Assembly (NCBI GenBank): GCA_049582005.1
Contig: JBAUTB010000047.1
Coordinates: 1-28,362 of the forward strand
Direction: 5' to 3'
DNA length: 28,362 nucleotides
From: Sivonenia sp049582005
GTDB taxonomy: Bacteria; Cyanobacteriota; Cyanobacteriia; Gloeobacterales; PMM-0068
Each line of letters starts with the position of its first letter. Position 1 is the stretch's first letter. Positions 7,859 to 15,651 of this stretch are shown here, in pieces. Under the pieces are notes generated by a model, which had not been told where the DNA came from, made no database searches, and worked only from the letters and a program-made list of their open reading frames with translations. Position numbers and translations under genes: made by a program.

Positions 7859-8776
7859 TTAGGCCATAGCCCAGTCATGGGGCTTCAGATAGACCTCATA
7901 AAGTTCTGCCTCAGGGGTTCCTGGCTCAGGGCTCCAGTCATATTCCCAGCGCACTACAGGAGGCAAGCTCATCAGGATTGATTCGGTGCGCCCATTGGTT
8001 TGTAAACCAAAAATTGTCCCTTGGTCATAGACCAGATTGAATTCCACATAACGACCTCGGCGATAGAGCTGAAAATTCTGTTCTCGTTCCCCGTAGGGAG
8101 TATCCTTCCGGCGCTCAACAATCGGCACATAAGCGTCCAGGAAAGCTTTGCCACAGGACTGAACAAAACTAAAGGTATCTTCCCATTCCCCTTTGGTGTC
8201 GTCCAAATCATCGAAGAAAATCCCGCCAATCCCTCTGGGTTCGTTGCGGTGCTTCAAGTAGAAATAACGGTCACACCAGGCTTTAAATTGGGGATAAAAG
8301 GAGGGGTTGTGCAGATCACAGGCTGCTTTGAGCGTGCGATGAAAATGCACCACATCTTCTTTCTGCGGATAATAGGGCGTGAGGTCTGCTCCACCCCCAA
8401 ACCACCAGAGCGAACCACTCTCAAAGTAGCGGTAGTTCATGTGGACGGTGGGAATGTAGGGATTACGAGGATGGAAAACCAGACTTACACCCGTGGCATA
8501 AAAAGGTTGGTCCGTAACCTCTGGACGGCGTTTGAGAATCGAAGGAGGCAGGCTTGGTCCATGTACTTCTGAAAAATTAACTCCGGCCCGCTCAAAAATA
8601 GCACCCTCGCTCAATACACGGGAGCGCCCTCCGCCCCCTTCTTCCCGGATCCAGGAGTCTTCTCGAAACGTGCCAGTACCATCCAGCACTTCAATAGCAG
8701 TGCTAATGGTGTCCTGGAGAGAGCGGTAGAAGTTGCTGACACGCTGACGGTGGGAGGTTTCAGTGACGGTAGCCAT
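7859..8776 (-). CDS. hemF: Oxygen-dependent coproporphyrinogen III oxidase
   Basis: A 305-residue HemF. It decarboxylates two propionates of coproporphyrinogen III to give protoporphyrinogen IX using molecular oxygen, a step shared by haem and chlorophyll synthesis. Seen: GGGRSRVLSEGAIFERAGVNFSEVHG near residues 48-73, WWFGGGADLTPYYP, GIGGIFFDDLDD, the RRGRYVEFNLVYDQGTIFGLQT block and the terminal EVYLKPHDWA, all typical. Length fits the family. The start ATG at 8776 leads into a variable segment. Neighbours moxR and recJ are unrelated in function and separated by 89 and 129 bases, so it is probably its own transcription unit. Confidence 0.96.
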   Translation of the reverse strand: MATVTETSHRQRVSNFYRSLQDTISTAIEVLDGTGTFREDSWIREEGGGGRSRVLSEGAIFERAGVNFSEVHGPSLPPSILKRRPEVTDQPFYATGVSLVFHPRNPYIPTVHMNYRYFESGSLWWFGGGADLTPYYPQKEDVVHFHRTLKAACDLHNPSFYPQFKAWCDRYFYLKHRNEPRGIGGIFFDDLDDTKGEWEDTFSFVQSCGKAFLDAYVPIVERRKDTPYGEREQNFQLYRRGRYVEFNLVYDQGTIFGLQTNGRTESILMSLPPVVRWEYDWSPEPGTPEAELYEVYLKPHDWAMA

Positions 8777-8865
8777 AAGAAATCATGACAGGGTTATAGC
8801 TTCCTATAGTCTCATAGAGTATGGTAGTTTTAGCCCCATGAAAGCAGCATAGCCTGGGCACTTCA

Positions 8866-9780
8866 CTACGGAACAGCCACCGTATCCAAAAGTCGCTTCA
8901 CGATCTGTACTCTAGATTGTCCGCTGGCGGGTATCAGGCGATGGGAAAGCACCGCAGGGGCAAGCCATTTAATATCATCGGGCTCGGGATAGGTGCGACC
9001 TTCTAAATAAGTCAAAGCTTGTACCGCTTTCTGGAGGGCGACAGCGCCTCTAGGGCTGACTCCTAGCGTGATTTGCTTGTCTTCTCGGGTAGTGCGGACC
9101 AACGCCAAAATGTAGCGTTGCAGAGCATCAGAGATAGAGACTTTAGCCACTCCCTTCCGGATGGCCTGTACTTCCTCTAGCGTGAGGCAGGGTTGGAGGG
9201 GGGAGCCCAAAGTCCCGGACTGAAGCCGCTGCAGCATTGTTAACTCCTCTTCTTCCGTGGGATAACCCAAGCTGAAGGACAGGGCAAAACGGTCTAACTG
9301 AGCCTCTGGTAGCGGAAAAGTCCCCTGATATTCCACAGGGTTTTGGGTAGCGATTACGAAAAAGGGTTCTTGAACCTTGCGGGTGATGCCATCGAGTGTG
9401 ACTTGATGTTCCTCCATGACTTCTAATAAAGAAGCTTGAGTCCGTGGGGTAGCGCGGTTTATTTCATCAGCCAACAGCACATTGGCAAAAACCGGACCGG
9501 CCATAAAGTCAAACGTTCCATTCTTGGGATTCCAGATATTGGTTCCCGTCACATCACTAGGAAGCAGGTCTGGCGTGAACTGAACCCGTTGAAAAGTGCC
9601 GTCAATACTACTGGCCAGCGATTTTGCCAACAACGTTTTACCCACCCCAGGCACATCTTCCAAAAGGGCATGGCCGCCGCTGAACAGGGCAACCAAGGCC
9701 AGCTTCAGAGGTTTTTCTTTGCCGACAATCGCCTGCCCTAAATTGTTCAATAAACGCTGCACCCGCTCATCTATTGCCAC
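8866..9780 (-). CDS. MoxR-family AAA+ ATPase
   Basis: A 304-residue AAA+ protein. Walker A is VPGVGKT at about residues 43-49, Walker B LLADEINRA at 102-110, followed by sensor 1 in FVIATQNPVEYQGTFPLPEAQLDRF and a C-terminal lid with SPRGAVALQKA (sensor 2 Arg). MoxR ATPases act as chaperones that load cofactors or activate partner complexes, usually with a DUF58 or VWA-domain protein encoded beside them. No such partner is here: hemF follows and the divergent gene is a VOC-fold protein, so this is an orphan MoxR whose client is unknown. The start is a GTG at 9780 with AAAGG about 10 bases upstream. Confidence 0.92.
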   Translation of the reverse strand: MAIDERVQRLLNNLGQAIVGKEKPLKLALVALFSGGHALLEDVPGVGKTLLAKSLASSIDGTFQRVQFTPDLLPSDVTGTNIWNPKNGTFDFMAGPVFANVLLADEINRATPRTQASLLEVMEEHQVTLDGITRKVQEPFFVIATQNPVEYQGTFPLPEAQLDRFALSFSLGYPTEEEELTMLQRLQSGTLGSPLQPCLTLEEVQAIRKGVAKVSISDALQRYILALVRTTREDKQITLGVSPRGAVALQKAVQALTYLEGRTYPEPDDIKWLAPAVLSHRLIPASGQSRVQIVKRLLDTVAVP

Positions 9781-9858
9781 AATGTCTCTGCCTTTAGGTT
9801 AGGGCGCGCACAATGCCCACGCCCGTGTCACGATGGAATTAAGAGTGCCCAAAATGCC

Positions 9859-10245
9859 ATGCTGCACCACGTCTCGATCCGAACCGCTGATATTTTCCGG
9901 TCCATTGTGTTCTATGAACGATTGGAATTTGTCGTCCATCAGCGCTTCCAAACAGGCGAAACCCTGGCGTGTTGGATGGAATCGGAACAGGGGGGACGCA
10001 TCGAACTCATCCAAATGCTAGAGCCTAAGCCTGCTCCAGAGATTTGGTTAGATGAGCGCTACACCGGATATTATCATCTGTCCCTTTTGGTCCCAAACGT
10101 GGAGGAATCCCTCAAGAGCCTCAAAAATCATGAAGTTCCGATTCTTCTAGAACCGATAGAACAACAGATAGGCCCAGAACGTTATCGGGTAGCCTTTGTC
10201 TTAGATCCGGACCGCCTGCCTGTAGAATTAATAGAGAAACTATGA
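9859..10245 (+). CDS. VOC-family (glyoxalase/bleomycin-resistance fold) protein
   Basis: A 128-residue protein built of two beta-alpha-beta-beta-beta modules: MLHHVSIRTADIFRSIVFYERL at the start, and YYHLSLLVPNVEESLKSLKN with VAFVLDPDRLPVELIEKL at the end. Candidate metal ligands are H4 and E54 (RIELIQ) in the first module and H73 plus the final E in PVELIE in the second, the usual glyoxalase I layout. The sequence could be lactoylglutathione lyase-like, but length and context cannot separate that from other dioxygenase-like or binding members. It is transcribed away from moxR; the 78-base divergent gap must hold both promoters. Start at ATG 9859 gives the normal family N-terminus; GAATTAAG upstream is a weak ribosome site. 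Confidence 0.78.
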   Translation: MLHHVSIRTADIFRSIVFYERLEFVVHQRFQTGETLACWMESEQGGRIELIQMLEPKPAPEIWLDERYTGYYHLSLLVPNVEESLKSLKNHEVPILLEPIEQQIGPERYRVAFVLDPDRLPVELIEKL

Positions 10246-10351
10246 AGCAATGTACGGTCCACCTGTTTGCCTGTGCTAGATTGGCGCTACAGAATTCTAT
10301 GAATTTCGTAGTGATCTGCTTTCCTCTTACCTTTACCTCTGCTGACCTGAA

Positions 10352-11725
10352 ATGAATAAAAGAATCCTTTTAAGTTTTGGTGCTACGGCATCTCTTGCTC
10401 TCACTTTATGGACTACGGGTGTAATCACGCACCCAACCGTTGTTTTGGCGGCCTTTGAGGACAATCCTAAAACAATTGTGGATGAGGCTTGGCAGATTGT
10501 TAATGCAGAATATGTAGACGGAACTTTTAACAGCAATAATTGGGAAAAAGTCCGCGAAGAATATTTAGGCAAAGAGTACAAGAGCAAAGAGGAAGCCTAT
10601 ACAGCGGTCCGCCAAATGCTGAGTAAGCTGAAAGACCCCTACACCCGCTTTATGGACCCCAAAGCTTACGCCAGTATGCAGGTAGACACCTCAGGGGAAC
10701 TAACCGGGGTAGGTATTCAGATTGATATCGATGCCAAAACCAAAGAGCTTCTGGTCATCGCCCCCATTGAAGATACGCCAGCGGCCAAGGCTGGTATACA
10801 GCCTAAGGACGTTATTCAGGCTATTGATGGGGTAGCCACCAAGGGGATGAGTCGGGAAGAAGCGGTAAGTAAAATTCGGGGTAAAGCTGGAAGTTCCGTA
10901 AAATTTACCATCCGTCGTGGATCCGAAGTATTCGATGTGGACTTGATGCGTAGCCGTATCGAGTTGAAAGCCGTAAAGAGTGATGCCCGTCCGCTCTTAA
11001 GTGCAATGGGTAAACAACAAACAGGACAGTTGGGTTATATCCGCTTGTCACAATTCACTGGCACTGCCGCTAAAGAAATGCGTCAAGCGGTGCAAGACCT
11101 CAATAAAAAGAACGTAGACGGATTTGTTTTGGACCTCAGAAGTAATCCTGGTGGTTTACTCTATGCTTCAGCGGAAATTGCTGAGTTGTTCATGGAAGAG
11201 GGAACCATTGTCACTACCCAGAATCGCGAAGGCGAAGTAGAGCGTCTGAGTGCAAACCATCACTCCCTGACGGATAAGCCTTTGGTGATTTTGGTAAACG
11301 AGGGTTCAGCCAGTGCCAGCGAAATTCTCTCCGGTGCCCTCAAGGATAACAAACGGGCTGTCTTGGTTGGTGCCAAAACCTTCGGCAAGGGATTGGTCCA
11401 ATCCGTTCATTCTTTATCTGATGGGTCTGGTATGGCTGTGACGATTGCACACTACAAGACCCCCTCTGGTGCAGATATCCATAAAAAAGGTATTCAACCC
11501 GATTTTAAAGTAGCCTTACCCAAGAAATTTACGGCCATAGAGGTAGCAACGGCAGCAGATCCTCAATACGTCGAGGCGGTCCAAGCCCTCACAAAAGTGA
11601 TTCTACAAGCCAAAGCGGTTACTCCTGCTGCTGAACCGCCTGCCGCAACGTTCAGCAAACAAGTCATGCCTGTTTCTCAGGGGGCCCAATCTGAAGGTAA
11701 AGGTAAGGGTGCGAATACACCGTGA
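10352..11725 (+). CDS. Carboxyl-terminal processing protease (S41 family, Ctp type)
   Basis: A 457-residue exported serine protease. An N-terminal hydrophobic signal (about residues 5-34) ends in VVLAAFED. A PDZ domain spans about 108-205 (GELTGVGIQID...IQAIDGVATKGMSREEAV). The catalytic Ser is S321 in NEGSASASEILSGAL and the general-base Lys is K346 in TFGKGLVQ; the 25-residue spacing equals that of the D1 protease. Cyanobacteria have CtpA, which trims the D1 protein of photosystem II, plus CtpB and CtpC paralogues. I cannot say which this is; the sequence looks closer to the CtpB/C sort. The tail after residue 420 is low-complexity, Ala/Pro- then Gly/Lys-rich. The stop overlaps the argF GTG as GTGA. 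Confidence 0.9.
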   Translation: MNKRILLSFGATASLALTLWTTGVITHPTVVLAAFEDNPKTIVDEAWQIVNAEYVDGTFNSNNWEKVREEYLGKEYKSKEEAYTAVRQMLSKLKDPYTRFMDPKAYASMQVDTSGELTGVGIQIDIDAKTKELLVIAPIEDTPAAKAGIQPKDVIQAIDGVATKGMSREEAVSKIRGKAGSSVKFTIRRGSEVFDVDLMRSRIELKAVKSDARPLLSAMGKQQTGQLGYIRLSQFTGTAAKEMRQAVQDLNKKNVDGFVLDLRSNPGGLLYASAEIAELFMEEGTIVTTQNREGEVERLSANHHSLTDKPLVILVNEGSASASEILSGALKDNKRAVLVGAKTFGKGLVQSVHSLSDGSGMAVTIAHYKTPSGADIHKKGIQPDFKVALPKKFTAIEVATAADPQYVEAVQALTKVILQAKAVTPAAEPPAATFSKQVMPVSQGAQSEGKGKGANTP

Positions 11726-12684
11726 TTTCTGAAGAAGGGCCCTCTAACGACGTAATCCATAGCCTCGCAGGCAAAGACCTACTAAGTCTAGACAACCTGG
11801 ATACCCTTCAAATGCATGCGTTATTGGATACAGCACAGTATTACAAAGCGCATCGAGAAGCTAGACCGCTAGTAGGGAAAATCCTGGGCTTGCTTTTCCG
11901 TAAAGCCTCGACCCGGACTCGGGTGAGCTTTATGGTGGCAATGTATCACTTAGGAGGGGAAGCGATTGATCTCAACCCGAATGTGACTCAGGTCGGGAGG
12001 GGAGAATCCATTAAGGACACAGCCCGCGTCCTTTCCCGCTATGTAGATGCTTTGGCCATACGAACGTTTGAACAAGCAGAGCTAGAAGAATTTGCAGATT
12101 ATTGCTCTATTCCTGTCATTAATGCCCTGACAGATTTAGAACATCCCTGTCAAATTTTGGCTGACTTGCTAACCATGAAAGAAACCTTTGGTAGCCTCAA
12201 AGGACTTACCATGGCCTATGTAGGGGATGGCAATAATATTGTTCATTCACTGCTTTTAGGCTGTGCCAAGGTAGGCATGAATCTGAAAGTAGCTACACCC
12301 CCTGGCTATGAACCACTCAGTACCATTGTTGTGCGAGCCCAGGAGATTGCAACCCAGACAGATTGCACGATCAGCCTTCTGGAAGACCCGCAGGAAGCAG
12401 CCAAAGATGCCCATGCTCTCTATACCGATGTGTGGGCCAGCATGGGGCAAGAAGAAGAAGCGGAAATCCGCCAGGAAGCTTTCGCTGGCTACCAAATCAA
12501 TGATAATCTATGTGCTCTAGCCAACGCTAAAGCCATTGTCTTACATTGTTTGCCTGCCCATCGCGGTGAAGAAATCAGTCAAGAAGCGTTAGAAGGTCCT
12601 CAATCTAGAGTCTGGGACCAAGCCGAAAATAGGCTACATGCCCAAAAGGCTATTTTGGCTGCTTTGCTTAGTCCCTCTACTTAG
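11722..12684 (+). CDS. argF: Ornithine carbamoyltransferase
   Basis: A 320-residue transcarbamoylase of arginine synthesis that makes citrulline from ornithine and carbamoyl phosphate. Motifs: FRKASTRTRVSF (carbamoyl phosphate), HPCQILADLLT, and HCLPAHRGEEIS with the catalytic Cys of the ornithine enzymes; VGDGNNIVHSLL is the ornithine-side loop that separates it from aspartate transcarbamoylase. The start is a GTG at 11722 sharing bases with the ctp stop, so translation is probably coupled to the protease; the first 18 residues are variable. No other arg gene is nearby. It collides tail to tail with the cyclic-nucleotide-binding gene, overlapping it by 8 bases. Confidence 0.95.
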   Translation: MISEEGPSNDVIHSLAGKDLLSLDNLDTLQMHALLDTAQYYKAHREARPLVGKILGLLFRKASTRTRVSFMVAMYHLGGEAIDLNPNVTQVGRGESIKDTARVLSRYVDALAIRTFEQAELEEFADYCSIPVINALTDLEHPCQILADLLTMKETFGSLKGLTMAYVGDGNNIVHSLLLGCAKVGMNLKVATPPGYEPLSTIVVRAQEIATQTDCTISLLEDPQEAAKDAHALYTDVWASMGQEEEAEIRQEAFAGYQINDNLCALANAKAIVLHCLPAHRGEEISQEALEGPQSRVWDQAENRLHAQKAILAALLSPST

Positions 12685-13075
12685 AAAGAAGCCAACTGTC
12701 CATCTTCTGTAGTCGATCCGCAAGGATGCGCATGACCTCAATCGCAAAATAGGGCGTCTGTTCTATAAGAAACTGAAACCGTTTTCGGTCGATGGGAACA
12801 ACGCGACAGGCGGTCTTTGCCCGTACGGATGCACTTCTGGGTTCATTCCGAATCATCGCCATCTCGCCTAAAATGGTCTCAGGTCCTACGGTATCCACTA
12901 TCGTGTCCCCTACGAGAATGTCCACTTCTCCTTCTACTAGAATGTACATAAGCTCTGCCTTGTCTCCTTGCTGGAAAAGGTACTCCCCAGCAGAAAGCGA
13001 GAGGGTGTCTGACGCATGACGAAAAAGATGCAGCGTTTCCAACGCGTTACTCCATGGTGTTAGCACTAGTTTCAC
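12677..13075 (-). CDS. Stand-alone cyclic-nucleotide-binding-domain protein
   Basis: A 132-residue protein that is essentially one CAP/Crp-type cNMP-binding domain: SAGEYLFQQGDKAELMYILVEGEVDILV, then the phosphate-binding cassette GEMAMIRNEPRSASVRA, and a C-terminal helix (FAIEVMRILADRLQKMD). There is no helix-turn-helix or other output domain, so it is not a Crp-type regulator. The cassette has Glu and Arg where cAMP-binding domains need them, so ligand binding is plausible. Stand-alone domains could act as an anti-regulator or buffer. I chose GTG 13075 because AAGGA precedes it by 10 bases; an open TTG start at 13102 would add 9 residues. Confidence 0.78.
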   Translation of the reverse strand: MKLVLTPWSNALETLHLFRHASDTLSLSAGEYLFQQGDKAELMYILVEGEVDILVGDTIVDTVGPETILGEMAMIRNEPRSASVRAKTACRVVPIDRKRFQFLIEQTPYFAIEVMRILADRLQKMDSWLLSK

Positions 13076-13224
13076 ATGGAGACAGTCCTTGTCATCGAAC
13101 AACGAGCAGAACAGGGAACATGGCTGATGGTAGAACCAGGCATCCGCTTAACGTCTATCAAGAAAAACTCGACCAAATCCTATACCCCTTTCAGAACAAG
13201 TTTGCTTAGAACTACAGCCATGAA

Positions 13225-13256
13225 AAAGACACCCCTATCTCATCAGGGGTGTCTTT
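13225..13256 (-). terminator. Rho-independent terminator after psbH
   Basis: Perfect 12-base stem AAAGACACCCCT / AGGGGTGTCTTT around an 8-base loop. Read on the minus strand the stem ends in TCTTTTTC, giving a U run, and it begins 15 bases after the psbH stop. It also isolates psbH from the cyclic-nucleotide-binding gene on the same strand. Confidence 0.85.
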
Positions 13257-13270
13257 GACGCCTAGTGCTT

Positions 13271-13495
13271 TTAACGATAGGGCTTATTGGTAGTGTACTT
13301 GCTATCCACGAATTTATCGTTCACACCGGTCAGGACTATGGAATGGTTAGCAATCTGAACGAGGATAATCAGAAATACCCCGAACGCACCAATCAAGAAG
13401 CCCATGATAGGCGTAGTACCCCATCCTGGCGTAGCTTTGCCGTACTCAGAATTTAGAGGTTTCAGAAGTCTTCCAAGAGGTGTGTCTATGGCCAT
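13271..13495 (-). CDS. psbH: Photosystem II phosphoprotein PsbH
   Basis: A 74-residue single-helix photosystem II subunit. The N-terminal block LGRLLKPLNSEYGKATPGWGTTPIMG is diagnostic, followed by the membrane helix FLIGAFGVFLIILVQIANHSIVL. PsbH sits beside CP47 and helps assembly and quinone exchange at QB. Cyanobacterial PsbH usually ends soon after the helix at about 64-67 residues; here a polar tail NDKFVDSKYTTNKPYR extends it. Phosphorylatable Thr residues of the plant N-terminus are not obvious. The psbN gene that often lies divergently next to psbH is not seen here. Likely monocistronic: own -10 box upstream and terminator downstream. Confidence 0.93.
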   Translation of the reverse strand: MAIDTPLGRLLKPLNSEYGKATPGWGTTPIMGFLIGAFGVFLIILVQIANHSIVLTGVNDKFVDSKYTTNKPYR

Positions 13496-13535
13496 AGGGT
13501 GTCTAGTCTCAATAAATGTGCAGCTGAGTGGTTTT

Positions 13536-13541
13536 ATTATA
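13536..13541 (-). promoter_or_regulatory. -10 box of psbH
   Basis: On the minus strand a perfect TATAAT is found 40 bases upstream of the psbH ATG. At a 17-base spacer the -35 position reads TGCATA, a poor match (3 of 6), so the promoter may be of the extended or activator-dependent type. Start of transcription would fall about 34 bases before the ATG. Confidence 0.5.
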
Positions 13542-13689
13542 GAATCTCTTAACGTTTTTATGCAGCCATCCGCAAAATTAAAAATTCAAGCCCCTTGTTA
13601 TTTCATTTGAAGAATAGAGCATCCTATGTATAGCCAGGGATAGGGTAGTTTCCTTCTCTGCCATGTACGTGTAGGGAGTTGAAGAAAAC

Positions 13690-15051
13690 ATGGTGCAGAG
13701 CCATAATTCCGGAACCACAAAGATTACTATTCTCGTCGTCGACGACAGCACGACCATGCGCAGTATGGTGCAGAGTTTTCTTTCCCAAGATGAATTCCAC
13801 GTTCAGGTAGCCAAAAGTGGCCAAGAAGGTTTGGCGCGGATCCAAGAGCATTGTCCCGACATCCTGCTTCTCGATTTCATCATGCCCGGTATGAACGGCT
13901 ACGAAGTCTACACCCGTTTGCGGGAGCAGCCCGAATATGCCGATCTCCCGGTTGTGATTATGTCAGGGAGCAAGGTGGAGGTCTTTAACAAATTTGCGGA
14001 ATCAAAAGTAGAACAGAAATTCGTTTTCTTGCCCAAGCCCTTTAATCCAGAAACCTTAAAGAAGCAGATCGCGCTAGCCCTAGAACTTCAGCTTATTTCC
14101 AAGACTGTCGAAGAGAGCGTAGTCAGTGAAGAAGTGCCCCTTAAACCACAGGCCCTAAGCGACGAAACAACGTCTACCAAGGAAGCTCCCGTTGCCCTTC
14201 AAGACGAACCTAAGCTCCAAGAGGAAGTACAAGAGGAAACAGTAGTCAGTCAGGAGACCGTGCCACCGAACGAGGTCATAGTGCTCGACGAAGCGGTACA
14301 GAGCACTCCAAACGTGCAGTCTGCTGAAATACCCGTGGTTCAGATTCCTATAGACGCTGAGCGTTTAGAGCCTATCCAACAAGAAGAGCTTGCTGAAAAA
14401 ACACTCGTTGCTCAAACCAGCGAAGAGACCGCAGAAATAGCTGAACCTCAAGTTTCTACAGAAGATATGAGCCTGAGCTACATTCATCAAAACTTAGCGC
14501 ATATTCTCAAGACAGAAACTTATGTGATGAGTGCTTTGCGGAATTTAGATGAGCGCTCAGCCGAAGATATGCGCTCAATCAAGAGCTTGGCCGATCAGAC
14601 TACCTTGTTACAACAGGAATTCATGTATGTTCGGGGTGTACTCAACAATCTCAATGAGTTACCCAATCAGTTAGAGACCTTAAAAGAGCAGGTCCTAAGC
14701 CAACCCAAAATTTCTCAACCAGTTGAGGCTGAGCAAGAACATTTACTCATGGTGGGAGACCGCCTCAAGAATGTAGACTCTACCCTCATGCAATCGGTCG
14801 TTACGCTGGATCGTTTGGAGGATATCCAAGCGGGGCTAGGGGAAACCATAAATAATTCCCACGGAAAACTTTCTGACCGCCTGACAGCCATTGAACGGCG
14901 CTTTGAAGCCATCATTGTCCGTCCACCTGATCCTGATCCTCTCCCTCCCCCTGTAGTTTCTTCTAAGCGCTCCAGGCATCCCCTGCTCTTTATAGCCATT
15001 GCTCTTGGCGCTCTGAATCTCGGAGCTATAGTGGCTCTGTTAATGCGCTAA
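13690..15051 (+). CDS. Response regulator with coiled-coil region and C-terminal membrane anchor
   Basis: A 453-residue protein. Residues 10-130 are a complete receiver domain: acidic pair D18/D19 in LVVDD, phosphorylated D62 in LLLDF, S92 in IMSGS and K116 in LPKPF. Residues about 135-265 are a disordered, Glu/Gln/Val/Pro-rich acidic linker. Residues about 270-405 are predominantly helical heptad-like sequence (IHQNLAHILKTETYVMSALRNL; LERLEDIQAGLGETI; LTAIERRFEAI) that looks like coiled coil. A Pro-rich hinge (PPDPDPLPPPVV) and basic SKRSRH lead to one terminal helix, LLFIAIALGALNLGAIVALL, ending three residues from the C-terminus. There is no DNA-binding or enzyme domain and no cognate kinase in the window. 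A tail-anchored receiver suggests a signal-dependent membrane scaffold, perhaps CheY- or PatA-like in logic; this is inference. Confidence 0.82.
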   Translation: MVQSHNSGTTKITILVVDDSTTMRSMVQSFLSQDEFHVQVAKSGQEGLARIQEHCPDILLLDFIMPGMNGYEVYTRLREQPEYADLPVVIMSGSKVEVFNKFAESKVEQKFVFLPKPFNPETLKKQIALALELQLISKTVEESVVSEEVPLKPQALSDETTSTKEAPVALQDEPKLQEEVQEETVVSQETVPPNEVIVLDEAVQSTPNVQSAEIPVVQIPIDAERLEPIQQEELAEKTLVAQTSEETAEIAEPQVSTEDMSLSYIHQNLAHILKTETYVMSALRNLDERSAEDMRSIKSLADQTTLLQQEFMYVRGVLNNLNELPNQLETLKEQVLSQPKISQPVEAEQEHLLMVGDRLKNVDSTLMQSVVTLDRLEDIQAGLGETINNSHGKLSDRLTAIERRFEAIIVRPPDPDPLPPPVVSSKRSRHPLLFIAIALGALNLGAIVALLMR

Positions 15052-15106
15052 TTCTGTTAATGTGCTAAGTCGTGCATAATCAAGCCAGAGCATGATGAGG
15101 TTGTGC

Positions 15107-15640
15107 ATGAATCGCCCCTTCCGTAGACGAACCATATTTGGCTTGGTCCTGGTTAGCTTTTTAGGCTTGGGGGTTCGGGGTAGTTGGGCGCAAGGAGGCA
15201 TGGTTCTTAACCAAGACCCAGACAAAGTATTGAAATACGCCACGGAGACGGGGCAAAGAGGAATTCCAGACCGCTACTATCTGACCCTCAAACCACAGAA
15301 GTTTGCCGTTTACCAAATTCAAATTCGCTATGAAAGTAGCTTTGATGGCAAGTTCTATCCTCAGAAAGACAAGATAGAGGTCTATGATGCCGAGATTCCC
15401 TTTGGCACCAAGGATAAACCTCTGTTTACGGTAGAACAGGCAGAATGGGATAAAGAAGCCCGCCTCCTGAGTATTGAACTGTCTAAGCCTATTCCTGCGG
15501 GCGTAACCGGTGAAATTGCTTTAGACCGCGTCGATAATCCAACCTTTGAGGGTATCTATAACCTGCAGGCACGGGTTCTCAATGTCGGTCCTTTTCCGAG
15601 CTTTCGGTACATCGGCACCTGGTCGATCACGATTCAGTAG
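15107..15640 (+). CDS. DUF2808-like secreted protein
   Basis: A 177-residue exported protein: basic start MNRPFRRR, hydrophobic core FGLVLVSFLGLGV and a cut site after SWA (residue 28). The mature part is beta-rich: DRYYLTLKPQKFAVYQIQIRY, IEVYDAEIPFGT, LLSIELSKPIPAGVTGEIAL, VDNPTFEGIYNLQARV and RYIGTWSITI. This resembles the DUF2808 family found mostly in cyanobacteria, of unknown role. ATG 15107 was chosen over ATGs at 15092 and 15095 because GATGAGG ends 6 bases before it and the peptide is then a clean signal. It lies 11 bases ahead of the acyltransferase gene, forming a likely two-gene operon. Confidence 0.7.
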   Translation: MNRPFRRRTIFGLVLVSFLGLGVRGSWAQGGMVLNQDPDKVLKYATETGQRGIPDRYYLTLKPQKFAVYQIQIRYESSFDGKFYPQKDKIEVYDAEIPFGTKDKPLFTVEQAEWDKEARLLSIELSKPIPAGVTGEIALDRVDNPTFEGIYNLQARVLNVGPFPSFRYIGTWSITIQ

Positions 15641-15651
15641 AGGATCAGCGA

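Noticed and set aside
8021..8572. 183-codon plus-strand ORF antisense to hemF
   Set aside because: A shadow of hemF; the conserved HemF motifs on the other strand explain the open frame.
13076..13258. 60-codon plus-strand ORF opposite the cyclic-nucleotide-binding gene start
   Set aside because: Its second half is made of the psbH terminator stem, it has no ribosome site and no recognisable protein character.
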